Positions 1 to 5,689 of a stretch of DNA of 5,845 bases are shown here, in pieces. Source of the stretch: Thioalkalivibrio nitratireducens (GTDB lineage: Bacteria; Pseudomonadota; Gammaproteobacteria; Ectothiorhodospirales; Ectothiorhodospiraceae); the NCBI GenBank assembly GCA_011390385.1, contig JAABSN010000206.1, positions 1-5,845 of the forward strand, given 5' to 3'. Within the stretch, counting starts at the first letter, position 1; every line of letters starts with the position of its first letter. Both the position numbers and the translations under genes were made by a program. Under the pieces are notes generated by a model that saw only the letters and a list, made by a program, of their open reading frames with translations, was not told the origin of the DNA and made no database searches.

Positions 1-251
1 GCTCTGTGTTCCGAAATCCCGAGGGGCAGCATGCCGCCGCGTTGATCGAGCAGGCTGGTCTGAAAGGGCTGCATCGGGGTGGTGCCGAAGTCTCCCGAAA
101 GCATGCGAATTTCATTACCCATGACGGTAGCGCCTCCGCGTCTGATATCGAATGGCTGATACAGGAAGTTCAGGCCCGGGTTGCGGACCGTTTCAATATC
201 AGGCTGGTGCCCGAGGTTCGGGTCATCGGACGCAGGGAGGGGCAGGTATGA
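1..251 (+). CDS. murB: UDP-N-acetylenolpyruvoylglucosamine reductase, C-terminal end (partial, 5' end outside window)
   Basis: MurB is the cytoplasmic FAD enzyme that reduces UDP-GlcNAc-enolpyruvate with NADPH to UDP-MurNAc, the second committed step of peptidoglycan precursor synthesis. Only about the last 82 codons are here; the reading frame enters from the left edge with no start. The visible part opens with the GSVFRNP motif, whose serine (codon 3-5) matches the catalytic proton donor Ser229 of E. coli MurB. It continues with LIEQAGLKG and GGAEVSRKHANFI, typical of the C-terminal substrate-binding domain, and ends with PEVRVIG, whose glutamate (213-215) matches catalytic Glu325. The GSVFRNPEG form resembles the type II MurB of alphaproteobacteria and Gram-positives more than the E. 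coli form; this subtype call is inference from a fragment. The TGA stop (249-251) overlaps the ddl start as ATGA, implying translational coupling. Family assignment is very secure. Confidence 0.96.
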   Translation, partial: SVFRNPEGQHAAALIEQAGLKGLHRGGAEVSRKHANFITHDGSASASDIEWLIQEVQARVADRFNIRLVPEVRVIGRREGQV

Positions 252-1198
252 CACGAAAAGCGGACAACGCCCGTCGCTATGGCCGCGTGGCCGTGTTGAT
301 GGGAGGCTGGTCGGGTGAGCGCGACATTTCGCTCGCAAGCGGACAGGCAGTCCTTGCGGCACTGTTGCGCAGCGGTGTCGACGCAGTACCGATCGACCTG
401 ACCGTGGATCGTGCCCGGAACCTCGATCTGCTTGGGTTCGACCGCGCCTTCATCGCGTTGCACGGGGCGGGTGGAGAAGATGGAACCATTCAGGGTTGTC
501 TTGATATTGCCGGCATTCCCTACACTGGCTCAGGGGTGCTTGGATCGGCATTGGGCATGGACAAACTGGCATGCAAGCGCCTGTGGGCGGGCACCAACCT
601 TGCAAGCGCTCCGTATCGTCTGCTGTCTCCTGATTTCGATCCCGACGCAGTGGCCGAGGCGTTGGGTCTGCCTCTGATCGTAAAGCCTTCGAGGGGCGGT
701 TCGAGCCTTGGCCTTACCAGGGTGCAGAGCGTCGACGAATTGCGGGGTGCTTACGATGAGGCTCGTTTTCACCCTGGGGAAGTGTTCGCCGAGCAATGGA
801 TCGTCGGACGAGAATACACGGTGGCCATCGTCGGGAATGAGCCACTGCCGGTCATTCAGATCGAAGCCCCCGGGGGATTCTACGATTTCCATGCGAAATA
901 CGAAGCCGACACCACGCGCTATCTGTGCCCGCCACCACTGGGTTCCCACGTCCTGATCGAATTACAGACTCTGGCGCTCAGTGCCTTTGCCGCCATCGAT
1001 GGTTACGGCTGGGGGCGTGTCGACCTGCTTCAGGATGCGCACGGCGAGACCTACCTGATCGAGGTGAATACCGTCCCGGGCATGACGGATCACAGTCTGG
1101 TACCCAAGGCCGCTGCACAGGCGGGAATCGACTTTGATGGGCTTTGCCTGCGCATCCTCGATACCAGTCTCCGTTCCGAGGGGCACGACGATGCGTAA
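248..1198 (+). CDS. ddl: D-alanine--D-alanine ligase
   Basis: This cytoplasmic ATP-grasp enzyme joins two D-alanines, using ATP, into the dipeptide that MurF adds to UDP-MurNAc-tripeptide. At 316 residues it is close to E. coli DdlB (306). Residues matching the DdlB active site are Glu24 in GGWSGERDISL, Lys106 (MDK), Lys146 (VKPS), Ser152 in GGSSLG, Lys217-Tyr218 in the omega loop (HAKY), Arg257, Asp259, Glu272 and Asn274 (EVN), Gly278 and Ser283. The omega-loop tyrosine, rather than the VanA-type histidine, indicates D-Ala-D-Ala and not D-Ala-D-Lac, so a normal vancomycin-binding terminus is expected. The ATG at 248 is chosen because it overlaps the murB stop, has GGAGG (236-240) seven bases upstream and gives the family length; the frame is open upstream, but that DNA encodes MurB. 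The last residues (RSEGHDDA) are a hydrophilic tail created by the 8-base overlap with ftsQ. The position usually Glu in E. coli-type REGSS is Gly here. Confidence 0.97.
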   Translation: MTRKADNARRYGRVAVLMGGWSGERDISLASGQAVLAALLRSGVDAVPIDLTVDRARNLDLLGFDRAFIALHGAGGEDGTIQGCLDIAGIPYTGSGVLGSALGMDKLACKRLWAGTNLASAPYRLLSPDFDPDAVAEALGLPLIVKPSRGGSSLGLTRVQSVDELRGAYDEARFHPGEVFAEQWIVGREYTVAIVGNEPLPVIQIEAPGGFYDFHAKYEADTTRYLCPPPLGSHVLIELQTLALSAFAAIDGYGWGRVDLLQDAHGETYLIEVNTVPGMTDHSLVPKAAAQAGIDFDGLCLRILDTSLRSEGHDDA

Positions 1199-1976
1199 TC
1201 GCAGGCAACGGCGGAATCCCCGGCCATTACTCCAGCGGGTACGGCCTGCTGTTGCCGTGGGGCTGCGCCTGTTGGCGGGGATGGGCCTGGCCGCGGTACT
1301 GGTCGTTACCGTTGGCTGGTTTACCCGGGTTGATCTGGGCGCCTTTCTGGAGTTGAACCAGGTGCGCTTGTTCGGAGACCTTCGCCATGTTCAGCCAGAC
1401 GATGTGGATGCCGCGCTTGACAGTCGGGCGCGTGGTTTCTTCGTTCTGGATCTGGAGGCGGTCCGTGCGGATCTGGAAGCGCTTCCCTGGGTGGAGACCG
1501 CCCGCTTGCGCAAACGCTGGCCGGATTCACTGGAGGTCACCATTACCGAGCCGATCCCTGTCGCCCGCTGGGGAGACGATTCGCTGGTCGACCGCCACGG
1601 CGAGATTTTCGGTCCGGTGGATCTGGAGCACTGGGATTTCCTGCCGGCGCTGGAAGGTGAGAATGGACGGCAGGTCGAGCTGATGTATCGCTACCTCGAG
1701 GTATCCGCGCGACTCGCCGACGTCGGGCTTGGTGTGTCGGGCATACGGGAGAGCGCCCGCCGGGCGTGGCGGATCGGTCTCGATGATGGCGGAGAAATAC
1801 TCATGGGGCGTGACGGCGACGTAAACCGCCTCGACCAGTTGTTGCTGGTGATGCCGGTGTTGCGCGAACGGAATCCCGAGCCCCTGGCACGTGTGGACAT
1901 GCGCTACGCACGGGGAATGGCTGTGGCCTGGCAGTCCGCGCCGTACGCGGGTGACAGCATGGAGAACAGTCGATGA
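1191..1976 (+). CDS. ftsQ: cell division protein FtsQ
   Basis: FtsQ is a bitopic inner-membrane divisome protein that binds FtsB and FtsL and connects the early FtsZ/FtsA ring to the septal synthase FtsW-FtsI. The 261 residues (E. coli 276) show the standard order. A cytoplasmic tail of about 18 residues carries eight arginines, followed by one transmembrane segment at about 27-44. A periplasmic POTRA domain spans about 56-120 (QVRLFGDLRHVQPDDVDAAL, then PWVETARLRKRWPDSLEV and TEPIPVARW), and a beta domain ends in ARVDMRYARGMAVAW. The arginine-rich tail fits the positive-inside rule. The ATG at 1191 overlaps the last codons of ddl and has GAGGGG (1178-1183) seven bases upstream; an in-frame start at 1134 would lie inside ddl and lacks this support. 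The gene ends in an ATGA overlap with ftsA. FtsQ sequences diverge quickly, but the POTRA motifs and position make the call firm. Confidence 0.96.
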   Translation: MRNRRQRRNPRPLLQRVRPAVAVGLRLLAGMGLAAVLVVTVGWFTRVDLGAFLELNQVRLFGDLRHVQPDDVDAALDSRARGFFVLDLEAVRADLEALPWVETARLRKRWPDSLEVTITEPIPVARWGDDSLVDRHGEIFGPVDLEHWDFLPALEGENGRQVELMYRYLEVSARLADVGLGVSGIRESARRAWRIGLDDGGEILMGRDGDVNRLDQLLLVMPVLRERNPEPLARVDMRYARGMAVAWQSAPYAGDSMENSR

Positions 1977-3232
1977 GACGCAATGCGAGCCGCAGTGTGA
2001 TGGCCAGAAAGGCGGAGCAGGGGCTGATTGTCGGACTGGATATCGGTACGTCCAAGATCGAGGCCATTGTCGGAGAGGCGAACGATGACGGGGTGATCGA
2101 AATCATCGGCATCGGCTCCTCGCCATCCTACGGATTGAAGAAAGGGGTCGTGGTCAACATTGAATCCACCGTGCAGTCGATACAGCGCGCTGTGGAAGAG
2201 GCCGAGTTGATGGCGGGCTGCGAGATCCACTCCGTGTATACCGGAATCGCCGGCAGCCATATCAAGAGTTACAACTCGACCGGCGTGGTGGCGATCCGAA
2301 TGCAGGAAGCGAGTCTCGGTGACGTGGAACGGGTCATCGATGCCGCCCGAGCCATAGCGATCCCGGCCGATCAACGCATCCTGCATGTACTGCCACAGGA
2401 GTACATCATCGATGGCCAGGAAGGCATACGTGATCCGATCGGGATGTCGGGTGTCCGCCTCGAGGCGCGGGTGCATCTGGTCACCGGGGCGGTCTCCGCC
2501 GCGCAGAACATTGTCAAATGCATCGAGCGTTGCGGACTTCGTGTCGATGACATCATTCTCGAGCAACTCGCCGCCAGCTATGCGGTGCTGACCGAGGACG
2601 AGAAGGATCTCGGTATCTGCCTGGTCGATATCGGCGGTGGCACCACGGATATCGCCGTTTTCGCGAACGGAGCGATCGCGCACAGCGCGGTGATTCCGAT
2701 CGCCGGGGACCAGGTCACCAACGATATCGCCGTCGCCCTGCGCACACCCACCCAGTACGCCGAAGAGATCAAGATCAAGTACGCGTGCGCACTGCGCCAG
2801 CTTGCGGATCCCGGGGAAACGATCGAGGTGCCGGGTGTCGGCGACCGGCCCGCGCGCAGGTTGTCCCGGCAGACACTGGCTTCGGTGGTCGAACCCCGCT
2901 ACGAAGAGTTGCTGCAGCTCGTGCAGGCCGAGCTGCGCCGATCCGGCTCGGAAGAGATGATCGCCGCCGGGATCGTGCTAACCGGCGGTTCATCGCGGAT
3001 GGAGGGCGTGGTGGACCTGGCCGAGGAGGTCTTCCACATGCCCGTTCGGCTGGGTATGCCCCACAGCGTGAGCGGGCTCATCGACGTCGTGAGAAATCCG
3101 ATCCACTCGACGGGTGTGGGCCTCCTGCTCTACGCCCATCAGGCGCGCACCGAACAGGAGGCGCGTCCGGTCGATACCGGTTTTCAGGGGATCTGGAGAC
3201 GCATGAAGAACTGGTTTTCGGGACATTTCTGA
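1973..3232 (+). CDS. ftsA: cell division protein FtsA (actin-like Z-ring membrane anchor)
   Basis: FtsA is an actin/Hsp70-fold ATPase that polymerises under the membrane, anchors FtsZ and recruits later divisome proteins. The 419 residues match the E. coli length (420). The phosphate-1 loop is at 21-28 (GLDIGTSK). The FtsA-specific 1C subdomain spans roughly 95-175, including SHIKSYNSTGVVAI. Phosphate-2 is at 218-226 (VDIGGGTTD) and the adenosine motif at 336-345 (LTGGSSRMEG). The protein ends in an amphipathic membrane-targeting helix at about 404-415 (GIWRRMKNWF), set off from the core by a short polar linker, as in E. coli. The ATG at 1973 forms an ATGA overlap with the ftsQ stop and has GGAGA (1961-1965) seven bases upstream. 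An in-frame ATG at 2000 would give an N-terminus exactly as long as E. coli FtsA but has no clear ribosome-binding site, so 1973 is preferred with some doubt. Confidence 0.97.
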   Translation: MRRNASRSVMARKAEQGLIVGLDIGTSKIEAIVGEANDDGVIEIIGIGSSPSYGLKKGVVVNIESTVQSIQRAVEEAELMAGCEIHSVYTGIAGSHIKSYNSTGVVAIRMQEASLGDVERVIDAARAIAIPADQRILHVLPQEYIIDGQEGIRDPIGMSGVRLEARVHLVTGAVSAAQNIVKCIERCGLRVDDIILEQLAASYAVLTEDEKDLGICLVDIGGGTTDIAVFANGAIAHSAVIPIAGDQVTNDIAVALRTPTQYAEEIKIKYACALRQLADPGETIEVPGVGDRPARRLSRQTLASVVEPRYEELLQLVQAELRRSGSEEMIAAGIVLTGGSSRMEGVVDLAEEVFHMPVRLGMPHSVSGLIDVVRNPIHSTGVGLLLYAHQARTEQEARPVDTGFQGIWRRMKNWFSGHF

Positions 3233-3311
3233 CCCGTGAGTAAGGCTCTGCCGGCCCGCTCGTCGGCAGTTTCAGGCAATCAGCGTTCAACCGCAGCAAG
3301 AGGACACAACC
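3233..3311. other. ftsA-ftsZ intergenic spacer with a hairpin
   Basis: This is the first real gap between genes in the window. It holds an inverted repeat (3248-3255 with 3262-3269: CTGCCGGC against GCGGCAG-type arms, eight pairs including one G-U, six-base loop) followed by only three T residues, then the ftsZ Shine-Dalgarno AGGA at 3301-3304, seven bases before the ATG. I see no convincing -35/-10 promoter here. Spacing ftsZ away from ftsA is common, since FtsZ is needed in large excess over FtsA. Confidence 0.7.
3248..3272 (+). promoter_or_regulatory. hairpin upstream of ftsZ (weak terminator-like or RNA-stability element)
   Basis: CTGCCG at 3248-3253 pairs perfectly with CGGCAG at 3264-3269. 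Adding G3254-T3263 (wobble) and C3255-G3262 gives an eight-pair stem with a six-base loop. Only TTT follows, too short for an efficient intrinsic terminator, so partial attenuation or a barrier and processing site that sets the ftsZ:ftsA ratio is more plausible. The structure is seen in the sequence; any function is inferred. Confidence 0.4.
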
Positions 3312-4472
3312 ATGACATTCGAACTGATGGATACCTTTACACAGAGTGCAACGATCAAGGTCATTGGCGTGGGCGGCGGAGGTGGTAATGCCGTCCAGCA
3401 CATGGTCTATTCGCAACTGGAGGGCGTGGATTTCATCTGCGCGAATACCGATGCGCAGGCGCTCAAGAGCCTGGGTGCCAAGACCCTGCTGCAATTGGGC
3501 GGCGACATCACCAAGGGGTTGGGTGCTGGCGCTGATCCGGCCGTTGGCCGTGAGGCCGCCCTCGAGGATCGCGAACGTATTCAGGAACTGTTGCAGGGTG
3601 CCGATATGGTCTTCATCACCGCCGGGATGGGCGGTGGTACGGGTACCGGTGCCGCGCCGGTGGTTGCGCAGATTGCCAAGGAAATGGGCATTCTGACCGT
3701 AGCGGTGGTGACCAAGCCGTTCCCGTTCGAGGGGAAAAAACGCATGCAGGTCGCGATGTCCGGTATCAAGGCACTCACCGAGCAGGTTGATTCACTGATC
3801 ACGATCCCGAACGAAAAGCTCTTGAGCGTACTGGGCAAGAACACCAGCCTGCTCGATGCGTTCAAGGGTGCCAATGACGTATTGTTCGGCGCGGTCCAGG
3901 GGATTGCCGAGTTGATCACGAGGCCCGGTCTGATCAATGTGGACTTCGCCGACGTCCGCAACGTCATGCGTGAGATGGGGATGGCGATGATGGGCACCGG
4001 CGTGGGAACCGGTGAGGATCGCGCCCGCCAGGCGGCGGAGGCGGCAATTGCCAGTCCATTGCTGGAGGATGTGGATATCTCCGGTGCGCGCGGTATCCTC
4101 GTCAACGTTACTGGCGGTCTGGACATGGGGATTGGTGAATTCGAGGATGTCGGTGAAGCAGTGAAGATGCTCGCTTCCGAAGACGCGACGGTTGTCGTGG
4201 GCACGGTCATCGATCCCGAGATGAAGGACGAACTGCGAGTGACCCTGGTTGCTACCGGTCTCGGCAGTCCGGTGAAACATGTACCGCAGGAGCGGCCGAA
4301 CGTTCGCGTGGTGGATGCCGTTCCGCGCCGGGCCGTGGGTTCGGACCTGGAAAATCTGGAGCATCCGGCGGCAATGCGCAGGGGCGGGGAAAGGGTCGCG
4401 ATGGACTATGCAGGGCAATCCGGCATCGACGTTCTCGATATACCGGCATTTCTCCGTAAACAGGCGGATTAG
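3312..4472 (+). CDS. ftsZ: cell division protein FtsZ (tubulin-like GTPase)
   Basis: FtsZ polymerises with GTP into the cytokinetic ring at midcell and guides septal wall synthesis. The protein has 386 residues (E. coli 383). Visible elements are the GGGGGN loop at 21-26, the tubulin signature GGGTGTG at 107-113, PFPFEG at 136-141, and the T7 synergy loop NVDFADVR at 209-216, which carries the hydrolysis aspartates Asp211 and Asp214. GILVNVTGG (261-269) marks the C-terminal subdomain, and the globular core ends near residue 318. A short variable linker (about 319-372) leads to the conserved tail peptide DVLDIPAFLRKQAD (373-386), the docking site for FtsA and ZipA and in E. coli also for MinC, SlmA and ClpX. 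The tail matches E. coli from LDIPAF to the end, so the same partners are likely. The ATG at 3312 has AGGA seven bases upstream, and its N-terminus aligns with E. coli. The stop codon overlaps a perfect AGGAGG for a short downstream ORF. Confidence 0.99.
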   Translation: MTFELMDTFTQSATIKVIGVGGGGGNAVQHMVYSQLEGVDFICANTDAQALKSLGAKTLLQLGGDITKGLGAGADPAVGREAALEDRERIQELLQGADMVFITAGMGGGTGTGAAPVVAQIAKEMGILTVAVVTKPFPFEGKKRMQVAMSGIKALTEQVDSLITIPNEKLLSVLGKNTSLLDAFKGANDVLFGAVQGIAELITRPGLINVDFADVRNVMREMGMAMMGTGVGTGEDRARQAAEAAIASPLLEDVDISGARGILVNVTGGLDMGIGEFEDVGEAVKMLASEDATVVVGTVIDPEMKDELRVTLVATGLGSPVKHVPQERPNVRVVDAVPRRAVGSDLENLEHPAAMRRGGERVAMDYAGQSGIDVLDIPAFLRKQAD

Positions 4473-4476
4473 GAGG
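4471..4476 (+). promoter_or_regulatory. perfect Shine-Dalgarno AGGAGG overlapping the ftsZ stop codon
   Basis: The first two bases are the last two of the ftsZ TAG stop. The spacing to the ATG at 4484 is seven bases, which is optimal. It is the best consensus ribosome-binding site in the window, yet it does not serve any of the large genes. Confidence 0.6.
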
Positions 4477-4483
4477 CCGATCT

Positions 4484-4585
4484 ATGCAGGGTGGGCGGAA
4501 TCCTGCAATAATGCCGTCATTGTTGTGTGCAAACCCTGGCCCGGAAACAATCCGGGCCAGAGGAACGGACCCTGCCCTGGAGTGA
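4484..4585 (+). CDS. candidate 33-residue leader ORF upstream of lpxC
   Basis: A perfect AGGAGG (4471-4476), overlapping the ftsZ TAG stop, lies seven bases before this ATG. The ORF runs 33 codons to TGA (4583-4585), beginning [10 protein letters not shown] and ending GTDPALE. It has no recognisable domain, signal peptide or membrane segment and resembles no family I know. Its position is what stands out: ribosomes finishing ftsZ would be handed straight to it, and its stop codon sits in the lpxC ribosome-binding site, seven bases before the lpxC TTG. Translation would also open the 4536-4560 hairpin. This is the arrangement of a leader peptide or coupling ORF, but the codons show no run of one amino acid as in classical attenuators. 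The Shine-Dalgarno could be chance, or a remnant of a former direct ftsZ-lpxC junction. Existence of the ORF is seen; expression and role are inferred. Confidence 0.42.
   Translation: MQGGRNPAIMPSLLCANPGPETIRARGTDPALE
4485..4507. repeat. inverted repeat TGCAGG/CCTGCA just after ftsZ
   Basis: TGCAGG at 4485-4490 is the exact reverse complement of CCTGCA at 4502-4507. With G4491-T4501 (wobble) and T4492-A4500 the stem has eight pairs and a seven-base loop. As RNA it would hide part of the start codon of the leader ORF. As DNA, its right arm overlaps the extended -10 candidate, as an operator might. No T-tract follows, so it is not an intrinsic terminator. Confidence 0.45.
4504..4512 (+). promoter_or_regulatory. 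candidate extended -10 promoter for lpxC
   Basis: The sequence TGC-AATAAT has the extended TGn element and five of six matches to TATAAT, in otherwise GC-rich DNA. No good -35 is visible 16-18 bases upstream (ATGCAG there), which extended -10 promoters can tolerate. Transcription would start near 4519, so such a transcript would lack the leader ORF start but keep the 4536-4560 hairpin. lpxC has its own promoter in some relatives, which makes this plausible but not proven. Confidence 0.35.
4536..4560 (+). promoter_or_regulatory. 10-bp perfect hairpin in the lpxC leader
   Basis: CTGGCCCGGA (4536-4545) pairs with all ten bases of TCCGGGCCAG (4551-4560) around the five-base loop AACAA. Eight of the ten pairs are G-C. 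The following bases (AGGAACGG) contain no T-tract, so this is unlikely to be a simple rho-independent terminator. It lies 32 bases before the lpxC start, inside the 5' leader, where it may act as a stability, pausing or translational-control element. Confidence 0.5.
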
Positions 4586-4587
4586 TC
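4579..4587 (+). promoter_or_regulatory. lpxC ribosome-binding site supporting the TTG start
   Basis: GGAGTGATC matches the extended anti-Shine-Dalgarno complement GGAGGTGATC except for one missing G. It is followed by five bases and then TTG at 4593. The TGA inside it (4583-4585) is the stop of the leader ORF. This site decides the lpxC start in favour of 4593 over the in-frame GTG at 4527, which has no ribosome-binding site. Confidence 0.65.
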
Positions 4588-4592
4588 CTGCG

Positions 4593-5513
4593 TTGATCAA
4601 ACAGAGAACGCTGAAGAACAGTATTCGAGCTACGGGTGTCGGCTTGCACACCGGCGAGAAGGTTTCATTGACCTTGCGTCCGGCCGCACCGAATACCGGG
4701 GTCATCTTTCACCGATCGGATCTGGATCCACCCGTGTCGATCCCCGCAGTCGCTGAGAACGTGGGCGATACCCGCCTGTCGACGACACTGGTCAAGGACG
4801 GGACCCGCGTATCCACGGTCGAGCATCTGCTTTCGGCGGTCGCCGGCCTGGGAATCGACAACCTGCATGTCGATCTGAGCGCGCCGGAAGTGCCGATCAT
4901 GGACGGCAGCGCCGGTCCCTTCGTCTTCCTTCTCCAGTCTGCGGGCCTGAAAGAACAGAGCGCAGCCAAGAGATTCATTCGGATCAAGCGATCCATCGAG
5001 ATCCACGATGATGACAAATGGGTCCGGTTCGATCCCTACGAAGGCTTCAAGGTCGGATTCTGTATCGATTTCGAACACCCGATGTTCACGAGCGGAAGCC
5101 AACGAGCCGAACTGGACTTTTCCTCGACATCCTTTGTCCGTGAGGTCGCCCGCGCCCGTACCTTCGGGTTCATGCGTGACATCGAAGCCTTGCGTGCGAA
5201 TCAGTTGGCCCTTGGCGGGAGTCTCGACAATGCGATCGTCCTGGACGATTTCAAGATTCTCAATGAAGACGGCTTGCGCTACGAGAATGAACTGGTCAAG
5301 CACAAGATCCTGGATGTCGTGGGTGACCTGTATCTGCTCGGTTACAGTCTGATCGGAGCCTTCACCGGGCACAAGTCGGGCCATGCGTTGAACAACCAGT
5401 TGATTCGGCAACTCAAGCTCGATCAGGATGCCTGGGAGCTGGTGACCTTCGAGGATCACACACAACCGCTGCCGATCTCGTTTGGCCAGTTGACCAACCC
5501 GCTGACGGGGTAG
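4593..5513 (+). CDS. lpxC: UDP-3-O-acyl-N-acetylglucosamine deacetylase LpxC
   Basis: LpxC is the cytoplasmic zinc hydrolase that removes the acetyl group from UDP-3-O-acyl-GlcNAc, the committed step of lipid A synthesis. From TTG at 4593 the protein has 306 residues (E. coli 305), and its start, IKQRTLK then ATGVGLHTG, aligns with E. coli without gaps. Zinc ligands are His78 (in STVEHL), His237 and Asp241 (in HKILDVVGD); Glu77 is the catalytic base, Lys238 and Asp245 are active-site residues, and His264 (KSGHALNN) is the second acid. FGFMRDIE (191-198) and LNEDGL (223-228) are further family blocks. A longer reading from GTG 4527 would add 22 unconserved residues across a hairpin. The C-terminus (ITFGQ-like, ending TNPLTG) lacks the hydrophobic AVLA end that E. 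coli LpxC needs for FtsH degradation. No promoter is certain; readthrough from ftsZ or the leader promoter candidate are both possible. Confidence 0.97.
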   Translation: MIKQRTLKNSIRATGVGLHTGEKVSLTLRPAAPNTGVIFHRSDLDPPVSIPAVAENVGDTRLSTTLVKDGTRVSTVEHLLSAVAGLGIDNLHVDLSAPEVPIMDGSAGPFVFLLQSAGLKEQSAAKRFIRIKRSIEIHDDDKWVRFDPYEGFKVGFCIDFEHPMFTSGSQRAELDFSSTSFVREVARARTFGFMRDIEALRANQLALGGSLDNAIVLDDFKILNEDGLRYENELVKHKILDVVGDLYLLGYSLIGAFTGHKSGHALNNQLIRQLKLDQDAWELVTFEDHTQPLPISFGQLTNPLTG

Positions 5514-5609
5514 TGCTTGACGTGAAAGAAGCTGCGTGGGGTGCCGTGAGGCGCAGCCGAACCGCACCAATACCACGCCGGCCCTGACCCCAGGCTTCCG
5601 GCCGCGAGC

Positions 5610-5640
5610 GGTGCAATTCGCTGCGCTCATTGACACCCTG
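5610..5640. repeat. degraded REP-type palindrome
   Basis: GGTG (5610-5613) pairs with CACC (5634-5637) and CAAT (5614-5617) with ATTG (5629-5632), with A5633 bulged. The centre reads CGCTGCGCT and the right flank CCTGC. The layout GGTG, variable arm, CGCTGCGCT, complementary arm, CACCCT is what I recall from the extragenic palindromes common in gamma- and betaproteobacterial genomes that often end in CACCCTACG. The bulge and altered flank suggest decay. Assignment rests on memory of the pattern, not a search. Confidence 0.45.
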
Positions 5641-5689
5641 CTTCTATACCTTTCATGTTTCGGGGTGGCGTGCATGGTCATGATCGTTT

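Larger units (their letters stand above)
4473..4592. other. ftsZ-lpxC intergenic leader region
   Basis: These 120 bases carry an unusual density of signals. They include a Shine-Dalgarno at the ftsZ stop, a 33-codon ORF, two inverted repeats (4485-4507 and 4536-4560), an extended -10 candidate and the lpxC ribosome-binding site. The parts are listed separately. Confidence 0.75.

Noticed and set aside
152..247. Upstream extension of ddl to 152
   Set aside because: This DNA encodes conserved MurB residues in another frame; the ATG at 248 has the Shine-Dalgarno and gives the correct family length.
677..720. Possible loss of function in Ddl from Gly replacing Glu in the REGSS segment
   Set aside because: The catalytic serine and all other checked active-site residues are kept, and the position varies among Ddl and Van ligases, so it is not evidence of inactivation.
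1904..2683. 259-codon open frame on the - strand over ftsQ-ftsA
   Set aside because: It lies opposite a strongly conserved ftsA, has no recognisable domain, and is explained by codon bias of the sense gene.
3581..4210. 209-codon serine/proline-rich open frame on the - strand in ftsZ
   Set aside because: The low-complexity composition is the mirror of FtsZ codon use; there is no start signal and no known family.
4536..4560. Rho-independent terminator for ftsZ
   Set aside because: The stem is strong but no run of T follows on the + strand, and on the - strand only GGTTTG follows.
4527..4592. 22-residue N-terminal extension of LpxC from GTG 4527
   Set aside because: No ribosome-binding site, no similarity to the LpxC N-terminus, and it would be encoded across the hairpin; the TTG at 4593 gives the family start.
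5630..5659. Consensus -35 TTGACA at 5630-5635
   Set aside because: The best -10 at 18 bases is CATGTT, only three of six matches, and the TTGACA lies within the arm of the REP-like palindrome, which explains its sequence better.
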